This document shows positions 1-5,302 of a DNA stretch of 5,302 bases, piece by piece. Every line of letters begins with the position of its first letter. The first letter of the stretch is position 1. Origin of the DNA: Lachnospiraceae bacterium (GTDB lineage: Bacteria; Bacillota_A; Clostridia; Lachnospirales; Lachnospiraceae); contig JAILDD010000113.1 of assembly GCA_024689605.1 (NCBI GenBank), positions 1 to 5,302 on the forward strand, written 5' to 3'. The notes beneath the pieces are model-generated. The model saw only the letters and a program-made list of their open reading frames with translations. It did no database searches and was not told the origin of the DNA. A program made the position numbers and the translations under genes.

Positions 1-1
1 A

Positions 2-1666
2 AATATTGTTCTGAAAAAGCTTTATAAGCACACCGACATGCAGACTACTTTCGGTGTGATCAGCCTCGCTCTTATCGATAACCAGCCTAAGGTAATGAAC
101 CTTCTTGAGCTTCTCACCTATTACTTAAAGCACCAGGAGGACGTGGTTACCAGAAGGACAAAGTATGACCTCAATAAGGCTGAGGAAAGAGACCATATTT
201 TACAGGGATTGCTCATAGCGCTCGATAATATCGATGAAGTGATCAGCATCATCCGCGGCAGCCAGAATACTCAGGAAGCAAAGACAAAGCTCATGGAAAG
301 ATTCGGTCTTTCAGAAGCACAGTCCAATGCGATTGTCGAGATGCGTCTGAGAGCTCTTACCGGTCTGGAAAGAGCAAAGCTTGAGGATGAGCATGCTCAG
401 CTGGTTAAACTTATCGCAGAGCTCAAGGCCATCCTTGCGGATGAAAGGCTTTTACTTGGTGTCATCAAAACTGAGATCACACAGATCGCAGATAAGTTCG
501 GCGATGACAGAAGAACAGCTATTACTTATGATGATTCAGAAATCCGTGATGAGGAGCTCGTTCCTCTTGAAAATACGGTTCTTGCCATGACCAGCCTGGG
601 CTACATAAAGAGAATGACTGTCGATAATTTCCGTACCCAGGGCCGCGGCGGCAAGGGCATCAAGGGAATGACCACTATCGATAACGATTTTATAGAAGAT
701 CTTCTCATGACCTCTACCCATAATCACATCATGTTCTTTACCAACAGGGGTCGTGCATATATGCTGAAGGCATACGAGATACCTGAGGCCGGAAGGACTG
801 CCAGAGGTACGGCAATTATTAACCTCCTCCAGCTCCAGCCTGAGGAAAAAATCTCGGCCGTCATACCCATCGAGAAATTCGAAGAAGGCAAGAATCTTTT
901 CATGGTTACAAGGAAAGGTATCGTAAAGAAGACTTCCATAATGGATTTTGCAAACATAAGGAAGAACGGCCTCATCGCCATTAACCTCCGCGATGACGAC
1001 GAACTCATAGAAGTAAAGCAGACCGATAAGGATACCCACATCTTCCTTGTTACAAAGAAGGGCATGTGCATACGTTTCCTTGAGACGGATGTAAGATGCC
1101 TTGGCCGTGATACCATGGGTGTTAAGGGCATGGAACTTAACGACGATGATGAGATAGTCGGAATGCAGCTTGACCATCAGGGTGACTCACTCCTTATCGT
1201 TTCCGAAAACGGTATCGGCAAGCGTTCGGAACTGGAAGAATTCAGGATGCAGAAGCGCGGCGGCAAGGGCCTTAAGTGCTACAAGATCACCGAAAAGACC
1301 GGTGACGTAGTGGGAGTAAAAGCTGTAACCGACGACCATGAGATAATGATGATCACCACCGGCGGCATCATCATCCAGGTAAGCATGAGCGAGATACCCG
1401 TTCACAGCCGCATCACATCCGGAGTAAAGATGATGAATGTGGCCGAAGGCGTAAAGGTGGCCCGCATCGCCAAAGTCCGTGAAAAGATAGAGGATGCCGA
1501 ACAGCCCGTTGGCACCCCCGTTGCTCCCGGCGAATATCCTGACTCTGAATCATCTGATGATTTTTCGGATGATTTAGAGGATGTTGAAGATTCAGACCTT
1601 GTTCCGTCTGAATCAGAAGAGTCGGATGGCAATGAAGACTCTGGTAACGGTGACGATAACGAGTAA
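2..1666 (+). CDS. gyrA: DNA gyrase subunit A, 3' part (5' end outside window)
   Basis: This is the C-terminal 554 residues of GyrA, the breakage-reunion subunit that with GyrB introduces negative supercoils using ATP. The frame is open from base 2, and the Met at base 38 is internal: upstream residues NIVLKKLYKHTD followed by MQTTFG match the conserved GyrA core, so about 300 N-terminal residues, including the catalytic Tyr, lie before the window. Visible residues 1-180 cover the end of the breakage-reunion domain, including the coiled-coil/C-gate motif (EAQSNAIVEMRLRALTGLER, bases 314-373). The beta-pinwheel DNA-wrapping domain follows. Its GyrA box is QGRGGKG (bases 638-658), and a second box-like motif, QKRGGKG (1250-1270), lies 204 residues later. 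As I recall, Bacillus GyrA also has both, which supports GyrA over ParC. Residues 497-554 form a disordered-looking tail with 24 Asp/Glu and no Lys, Arg or His. The gene ends in TAA. No obvious intrinsic terminator follows. Identity is very secure. Confidence 0.97.
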   Translation, partial: NIVLKKLYKHTDMQTTFGVISLALIDNQPKVMNLLELLTYYLKHQEDVVTRRTKYDLNKAEERDHILQGLLIALDNIDEVISIIRGSQNTQEAKTKLMERFGLSEAQSNAIVEMRLRALTGLERAKLEDEHAQLVKLIAELKAILADERLLLGVIKTEITQIADKFGDDRRTAITYDDSEIRDEELVPLENTVLAMTSLGYIKRMTVDNFRTQGRGGKGIKGMTTIDNDFIEDLLMTSTHNHIMFFTNRGRAYMLKAYEIPEAGRTARGTAIINLLQLQPEEKISAVIPIEKFEEGKNLFMVTRKGIVKKTSIMDFANIRKNGLIAINLRDDDELIEVKQTDKDTHIFLVTKKGMCIRFLETDVRCLGRDTMGVKGMELNDDDEIVGMQLDHQGDSLLIVSENGIGKRSELEEFRMQKRGGKGLKCYKITEKTGDVVGVKAVTDDHEIMMITTGGIIIQVSMSEIPVHSRITSGVKMMNVAEGVKVARIAKVREKIEDAEQPVGTPVAPGEYPDSESSDDFSDDLEDVEDSDLVPSESEESDGNEDSGNGDDNE

Positions 1667-1681
1667 TGGCTTGTTAGTAGG

Positions 1682-1795
1682 ATATCTTATTAGATTTGTT
1701 TTGCGCATAGGGTGAGTTCCTCGGTTGCTGTGTGCAAAGCAAATCGGTAGCGCAGCGTGATTTGTTGCACACAGCAACTGAGGAACGTAAGATAT
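1682..1795. repeat. Large nested palindrome in the gyrA-echA gap
   Basis: Three sets of arms are seen directly. An outer pair, ATATCTTA (1682-1689) with TAAGATAT (1788-1795), is 8 bp and perfect. A main pair, 1716-1737 with 1765-1786, is 22 bp with one G-T pair and begins GTTCCTC and ends GAGGAAC. An inner pair, CAAATC (1740-1745) with GATTTG (1759-1764), follows a 2-base bulge and closes on a 13-base loop. In addition, GATTTGTTTTGC (1693-1704) can pair with GCAAAGCAAATC (1734-1745) over 12 bp with one G-U, which would compete with the main stem. No T-run follows the stem on either strand, so it is not a canonical intrinsic terminator. It could be a dispersed intergenic palindromic (REP/MITE-like) element, an RNA structure at the gyrA 3' end, or both. 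Its presence elsewhere in the genome cannot be tested from this window. Confidence 0.8.
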
Positions 1796-1848
1796 AGCAA
1801 AAAACTACATATAGTACCAATGCACCGTATTTAGTCCACATATTCATA

Positions 1849-1877
1849 TTTACATAAGAACTAAAACAACATATAAT
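1849..1877 (+). promoter_or_regulatory. Sigma-A type promoter for the ech operon
   Basis: A -35 hexamer TTTACA (1849-1854; one mismatch to TTGACA) and a perfect -10 hexamer TATAAT (1872-1877) are separated by exactly 17 bases. The region is AT-rich and non-coding. The predicted transcription start is near 1883-1886, giving a 5' leader of about 35 bases before echA. This supports transcription of ech independent of gyrA. No extended -10 TG is present. I found no convincing full operator; an imperfect palindrome ACTACATATAGT lies at 1804-1815, about 34 bases upstream of the -35. Confidence 0.8.
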
Positions 1878-1907
1878 TAATAGGCAAAATTTATCACAAA
1901 TGTATTT

Positions 1908-1914
1908 GGGAGGT
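1908..1914 (+). promoter_or_regulatory. Ribosome binding site of echA
   Basis: GGGAGGT matches the anti-Shine-Dalgarno sequence. Its GGAGG core ends 6 bases before the ATG at 1920, which fixes that start codon for echA. Confidence 0.85.
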
Positions 1915-1919
1915 CAGGG

Positions 1920-3875
1920 ATGTTCGACTTAATTATTCCTTTTCTGATTTGTTTTCCTTTCCTTATAGCAGTGATCCTTCTCTGCTGCGGAAAGAGTAAA
2001 TTCGGAAACATTGTTTCCTATCTGGGGGCTGTCGTCATAATGATAGCGTCGGTTGCCTTTTTCGTTTATAAGGGAGTAAGCGGAGGCTTCGCCTTTGGAC
2101 AGGGAATGTACGTAAATACGGAGATAGCGGATTACGTCATTCTTGCCGGCGAGATCCTTATAGTCCTTGTTGTTACATTCCTGAGCTTTAAGTATAAGAG
2201 ACACTGGGTAAGTCTTCTTTCCATTCTTCCTACTGCAGCCATTATCTTCCAGGAAGAGACAGCGGTTCACGAAGAAATCGAGCATATTTACATTGATAAG
2301 CTTGCGCTGCTTATGATCATTCTCGTAGGCGTTGTGGGAAGCCTTATTATTATGTATGCAGTTGGATATATGGAAGGTTATCATAACCATCATAAGGAAG
2401 TGCAGGACAGAAGAAATTATTTCCTTGCACTTCTCTTTATGTTCATGGGTGCCATGTTCGGATTCGTAACATGCGCAAGCCTGATCTGGCTGGTATTCTT
2501 CTGGGAGTGCACCAGCGTATGTTCCTTCCTTCTTATCGGATACACCAGGACGGAGGAAGCGGTTGAAAATTCATTTAGGGCACTGTGGATGAACCTTTTA
2601 GGCGGTGCCGCTCTGGTTGTGGGAATAATCGTTTTCTATAATTTCGTATATCCTACCCTTTCCTTCAGGACCTTCCTGATGGTAATACCTCAGATGACCT
2701 CATTCCTGGGTGCAGTTGGTCTGCTTCCCGTTTTCCTTATGGCTTTTGCGGCTCTTACAAAATCCGCACAGCTTCCTTTTTCAACATGGCTTCTCGGTGC
2801 CATGGTGGCACCTACACCTTCCTCTACCCTGCTTCACTCAGCAACCATGGTAAAGGCAGGCATTTACATTCTTATCAGACTGGCACCTCTTATGTCAGGA
2901 AATGTAGTTGGAACATTCATAGCATTTATCGGCGGATTTACCTTCATTGCCGCATCTCTTATGGCTGTGTCCCAGACTGATGCAAAGAAGATACTTGCTA
3001 TGTCCACTATTTCAAACCTTGGACTCATGACAGCCTGCGCAGGTACGGGAACTGCAGAGACCGTTTGGGCCTGCATATTCCTGCTTCTCTTCCACGCAGT
3101 ATCAAAGTCACTGCTTTTCCAGGTTGTGGGTGCTACGGAGAATTCACTTCACAGCCGTGATGTGGAAGATTTCCATGGACTGCTTTACATACTGCCCAAG
3201 CATGCAATGTTCATGTTCATCGGTATCACGGGCATGTTCCTTGCTCCTTTCGGTATGCTGATCGCGAAGTGGTCGGCACTTAAGGGAATGGTAGACGGAA
3301 AGCACATCCTGCTCATACTCTTTATAGTATTTGGCAGTGCCATCACATCACTTTACTGGTGCAAGTGGATGGGCAAGCTTATCGCTCATCCTCATAAGGA
3401 AAAGAAGGTTAAGGATGTTACCCACGGCGGAGAGATGTTCTCCTTCTGGGTACACGGACTGGTAATGATACTTCTCTGTGTATTCCTTCCTGTTATTTCC
3501 GTTTACTTTGTGGATTCCTTTATTGCAGGCAGCGACATGTTCAATGCTAACGGCGCAGCTATTCCGGCATCCACTATGTACATACTGATTACAATACTTA
3601 TGCTGGTATTCATCGTGCCCCTGGTACTTTATGCAAGCGGCAAGAACGACCACTCTACTGAAAAGCTCGCATACATGGGCGGTATCAATACCGGAAAGAA
3701 TAACGGTTTCGTTGATTTCATGGGCGAGGAAAAGATACTCATGATGTCCAATTACTACTTTGACAAAATGCTCAGCATTGAAAAGCTGATGAAGCCTGCA
3801 CAGGTGGTTGCGCTTGTGGCACTGCTTATTATCTTCAGCATGCTTGGCGGATATTCTATAGGAGGTATGTTCTGA
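1920..3875 (+). CDS. echA: Ech hydrogenase subunit EchA, antiporter-like (NuoL/MrpA family) membrane protein
   Basis: This 651-residue, very hydrophobic protein (roughly 16 or more membrane helices) belongs to the proton-conducting antiporter-like family shared by NuoL, HyfB/HycC and MrpA. Key channel residues are visible: Glu196 in FFWECTS, Lys281 in ALTKSAQLPF, His306 and Lys312 in PTPSSTLLHSATMVKAG, His392 and Lys396 in FHAVSKSLLF, and Lys450 in LIAKWSALKGM. The spacing Glu196-Lys281-His306 (85 and 25 residues) matches E. coli NuoL Glu144-Lys229-His254 as I recall them, and Lys450 sits where NuoL Lys399 would. A polar cytosolic segment (about 572-612) precedes the last helix. EchA would use the energy of ferredoxin-to-proton electron transfer to pump ions across the cytoplasmic membrane. 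The assignment to Ech rather than complex I or Mrp rests on the following echB-echC order and the absence of nuoA/J/K/M/N-like genes between them. Start ATG 1920 has a strong ribosome binding site. The stop overlaps the echB start by one base. Confidence 0.9.
   Translation: MFDLIIPFLICFPFLIAVILLCCGKSKFGNIVSYLGAVVIMIASVAFFVYKGVSGGFAFGQGMYVNTEIADYVILAGEILIVLVVTFLSFKYKRHWVSLLSILPTAAIIFQEETAVHEEIEHIYIDKLALLMIILVGVVGSLIIMYAVGYMEGYHNHHKEVQDRRNYFLALLFMFMGAMFGFVTCASLIWLVFFWECTSVCSFLLIGYTRTEEAVENSFRALWMNLLGGAALVVGIIVFYNFVYPTLSFRTFLMVIPQMTSFLGAVGLLPVFLMAFAALTKSAQLPFSTWLLGAMVAPTPSSTLLHSATMVKAGIYILIRLAPLMSGNVVGTFIAFIGGFTFIAASLMAVSQTDAKKILAMSTISNLGLMTACAGTGTAETVWACIFLLLFHAVSKSLLFQVVGATENSLHSRDVEDFHGLLYILPKHAMFMFIGITGMFLAPFGMLIAKWSALKGMVDGKHILLILFIVFGSAITSLYWCKWMGKLIAHPHKEKKVKDVTHGGEMFSFWVHGLVMILLCVFLPVISVYFVDSFIAGSDMFNANGAAIPASTMYILITILMLVFIVPLVLYASGKNDHSTEKLAYMGGINTGKNNGFVDFMGEEKILMMSNYYFDKMLSIEKLMKPAQVVALVALLIIFSMLGGYSIGGMF
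3861..3865 (+). promoter_or_regulatory. Ribosome binding site of echB inside the end of echA
   Basis: GGAGG lies within the last codons of echA, 9 bases before the echB ATG at 3875. A closer ATG at 3867 is the penultimate Met codon of echA; in the echB frame the start is 3875. The TGATG junction (TGA 3873-3875, ATG 3875-3877) is typical of translational coupling and would help keep EchA and EchB stoichiometric. Confidence 0.75.
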
Positions 3876-4747
3876 TGATAAGCGGAAAACTGATCTCAGC
3901 AATTTGCTATGTATTATTTGCACCGCTGATCGGCGGTCTGATCGATGGTATAGGGAGAAAGATTTCTGCAAGGATGCAGAGACGTGTGGGACCTCCCCTT
4001 CTCCAGCCTTTTTATGATCTGGGCAAGCTCCTTCATAAGGATCCTGTTCATGTGGCACCTTCACAAAATTTCTTTATGATGTCATACCTCTTCTTCATAG
4101 TTATGACCGGAGGCATGATGTTCCTGGGCATGGATATACTGATGTGCATGTTCGTGCTTTCAACTGCTGTGATGTTCCTTTATTTTACAGCTGTTGTTAC
4201 AGGTTCACACTATTCGGCAATCGGTGCATCCAGAGAGCTGCTTCAGATGGTTGCATATGAGCCCTGCGTACTTCTTACCTGTGTAGCTTTCTATCTGGTA
4301 AGAGGCAGCTTCGAAACAGCAGAGATAATCAAGGGAGACATAAGCCCCATCGTTTATCTTCCAGGCGTATTCGTAGCATTCATATTCATACTTACCATTA
4401 AGATGAGGAAGTCACCTTTTGATATCAGTACCTCCCATCATCCCAACCAGGAGATAGTTAAGGGTATTACCTCCGAGATCGGTTCCAGAAACTTTGGTAT
4501 CTACACTCTTGCTGAGTGGTACGAGACAGTATTCCTTCTCGGAATGGTTGCACTTTTCTTCATTAACAGCAATCCCTGGAGCATAATTGCTGCAGTAGTA
4601 GTCATTGCACTTGTATACTTTCTTGAGATCCTGATAGACAATACTTCGGCCCGTGTTAAGTCCGATGTAATGATTAAGGTTTCATGGGCTGTAACACTGG
4701 TAGCTGCAGGTTTCAATATACTTGTACTTATTTATTTCTTAGGATAA
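3875..4747 (+). CDS. echB: Ech hydrogenase subunit EchB, NuoH/HycD-like membrane protein
   Basis: This 290-residue integral membrane protein has about eight helices and belongs to the NuoH/HycD/EchB family, the subunit that anchors the hydrogenase module to the membrane and links redox chemistry to ion movement. Seen in the sequence: an N-terminal helix followed by the cytosolic signature ARMQRRVGPP (32-41) with Gln44-Pro45, Asp48 and Lys51-Leu52; GASRELLQMVAYEP (117-130), matching the NuoH loop that contains a conserved Glu; and SPFDISTSHHP (180-190) followed by Glu193, Lys196 and Glu201. The PFD-S-T-S-HH form is, from memory, typical of EchB/HycD rather than the PFDLPE-type of complex I NuoH, so this supports hydrogenase over complex I. 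The length fits EchB and is shorter than NuoH (about 325). It starts at the base where echA ends and is followed by a 48-base gap before echC. Confidence 0.92.
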   Translation: MISGKLISAICYVLFAPLIGGLIDGIGRKISARMQRRVGPPLLQPFYDLGKLLHKDPVHVAPSQNFFMMSYLFFIVMTGGMMFLGMDILMCMFVLSTAVMFLYFTAVVTGSHYSAIGASRELLQMVAYEPCVLLTCVAFYLVRGSFETAEIIKGDISPIVYLPGVFVAFIFILTIKMRKSPFDISTSHHPNQEIVKGITSEIGSRNFGIYTLAEWYETVFLLGMVALFFINSNPWSIIAAVVVIALVYFLEILIDNTSARVKSDVMIKVSWAVTLVAAGFNILVLIYFLG

Positions 4748-4767
4748 AAGGACTTTCTCTTCGCGGA

Positions 4768-4781
4768 GCCGCTAAAGCGGC
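4768..4781 (+). promoter_or_regulatory. Small GC hairpin just upstream of the echC ribosome binding site
   Basis: GCCGC (4768-4772) and GCGGC (4777-4781) form a 5-bp stem around TAAA, placed 5 bases before AAGGAGG. An alternative pairing of GCGG (4763-4766) with CCGC (4769-4772) would exclude it. There is no T-run, so it is not a terminator. It could affect mRNA stability or echC translation, or be a coincidence; the function is inference. Confidence 0.45.
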
Positions 4782-4784
4782 AAT

Positions 4785-4792
4785 AAGGAGGT
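4785..4792 (+). promoter_or_regulatory. Ribosome binding site of echC
   Basis: AAGGAGGT is a full-strength Shine-Dalgarno sequence. Its GGAGG core ends 4 bases before the ATG at 4796, slightly closer than usual, and it fixes that start codon. Confidence 0.85.
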
Positions 4793-4795
4793 AAC

Positions 4796-5281
4796 ATGTA
4801 TAAAATCACAAGATCACCCTGGGTAATGCATTATGATGGTTCCAGCTGTAACGGCTGCGATATTGAGGTACTTGCCTGCCTGACACCCGTCTATGATGCG
4901 GAAAGATTCGGAATCATAAATACCGGCGATCCCCTGCAGGCAGACATTCTGCTGGTAACAGGCGGTATAAATACACAGAACGCACCTGTAGTAAAACAGC
5001 TTTACGATCAGATGGCAGATCCCAAGGTCGTAGTTGCGGTAGGCGTATGTGCCTGCACCGGCGGGGTCTTCAAGGACTGCTACAACATCCTGGGAGGAGC
5101 TGACCAGGTAATCCCCGTTGACGTATATGTTCCCGGCTGTGCCGCAAGGCCCCAGGCTATTATCGACGGTATAGTAAAGGGTATCGGAGTATTCCAGGAA
5201 AGACTGGAAAAGATGGAAAAGGGAGAGTCCCTTACTGATAATAAGAAAGCAGAAGAGACTGCGGAAAGTGAGGATAAGTAA
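4796..5281 (+). CDS. echC: Ech hydrogenase subunit EchC, NuoB-like [4Fe-4S] small subunit
   Basis: This 161-residue soluble protein belongs to the NuoB / group 4 hydrogenase small-subunit family. It should hold the [4Fe-4S] cluster that passes electrons to the NiFe site in EchE, on the cytoplasmic face of the membrane arm. Likely ligands are Cys18 and Cys21 (SSCNGCDIE), Cys85 (VGVCACTGGVF) and Cys115 (VPGCAARPQAI), which fit the family pattern CxxC ... GxC ... GC. The CxxC spacing, in place of the adjacent Cys-Cys of complex I NuoB, indicates a hydrogenase. The third motif reads GCAARP where many relatives have GCPPRP. Cys28, Cys87 and Cys95 are extra and probably not ligands. Residues 133-161 are a lysine/glutamate-rich charged tail beyond the core fold. 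The start is set by a strong ribosome binding site, and the stop TAA overlaps the next ATG by one base. Confidence 0.93.
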   Translation: MYKITRSPWVMHYDGSSCNGCDIEVLACLTPVYDAERFGIINTGDPLQADILLVTGGINTQNAPVVKQLYDQMADPKVVVAVGVCACTGGVFKDCYNILGGADQVIPVDVYVPGCAARPQAIIDGIVKGIGVFQERLEKMEKGESLTDNKKAEETAESEDK

Positions 5282-5302
5282 TGACGGCAACAGAAGGAAA
5301 AA
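5281..5302 (+). CDS. echD: Start of the next ech gene, probably echD (cut by window end)
   Basis: ATG at 5281-5283 overlaps the echC stop (TAATG) and opens a frame reading MTATEGK before the window ends. A GAGG at 5270-5273 lies 7 bases upstream. The sequence itself is too short to identify the product. The name rests only on the usual gene order echABCDEF, in which echD encodes a small NuoC-like (30 kDa subunit family) protein. It could instead be a different Ech subunit. Confidence 0.5.

Noticed and set aside
536..1177. Long open frame on the minus strand within gyrA
   Set aside because: It is fully antisense to a well conserved coding region, has no recognisable protein family features, and is best explained as a shadow frame.
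1250..1270. Second GyrA-box-like motif QKRGGKG in the C-terminal domain, possibly a novel duplication
   Set aside because: As I recall, Bacillus GyrA has a similar RGGKG motif in the same late blade, so this looks like a normal Firmicute feature.
1716..1786. Rho-independent terminator for gyrA
   Set aside because: The stem is much longer than usual and no T-tract follows it on either strand; the + strand continues GTAAGATATAGC.
1894..1899. Redox regulator Rex operator upstream of echA (TCACAA)
   Set aside because: Only one half-site is present; the matching TTGTGA half is absent at the expected spacing.
3348..4064. Minus-strand open frame of about 238 codons across the echA/echB junction
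   Set aside because: It overlaps two clearly real genes in antisense and resembles no known protein, so it is a shadow frame.
1920..4747. Complex I (nuo) operon
   Set aside because: The order antiporter, NuoH-like, NuoB-like without NuoA/J/K/M/N, the PFDISTSHH motif and the CxxC spacing in the small subunit fit Ech hydrogenase instead.

Overview
The window looks like a chromosomal segment from an anaerobic Firmicute, most likely a Lachnospiraceae of the Butyrivibrio/Pseudobutyrivibrio type. The evidence is a Gram-positive-style GyrA, strong GGAGG ribosome binding sites, an AT-rich intergenic region with a consensus sigma-A promoter, and an Ech-type energy-converting hydrogenase operon. Rumen Butyrivibrio and Pseudobutyrivibrio are known to pair Ech with Rnf. 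The genus assignment is inference from memory of these families, not from a search.

Layout: bases 2-1666 hold the 3' two thirds of gyrA (the 5' end lies outside the window), ending in an unusually long tail with no basic residues. Bases 1667-1919 are non-coding. The first half of this gap holds a large nested palindrome (1682-1795) with no T-tract and with mutually exclusive pairings. The second half is AT-rich and carries a near-perfect TTTACA-N17-TATAAT promoter (1849-1877) and a ribosome binding site. From 1920 to the end of the window runs the start of an ech operon, all on the + strand: echA (antiporter-like membrane subunit), echB (NuoH-like membrane subunit), echC (NuoB-like [4Fe-4S] subunit), and the first seven codons of a fourth gene, probably echD. 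Junctions are TGATG (echA/echB), a 48-base gap with a small hairpin (echB/echC), and TAATG (echC/next gene).

How the genes work together: Ech is a membrane-bound group 4 [NiFe] hydrogenase. It oxidises reduced ferredoxin, reduces protons to H2 and couples this to ion export. EchA and EchB would form the membrane arm, and EchC would carry the iron-sulfur cluster next to the NiFe subunit. The NiFe large subunit (EchE) and the ferredoxin-like subunit (EchF) should lie just downstream, outside the window. The gyrA gene is unrelated in function; the intergenic promoter suggests ech is transcribed independently of it.

I see no clearly new multi-gene system here. The least explained element is the gyrA-echA intergenic palindrome.
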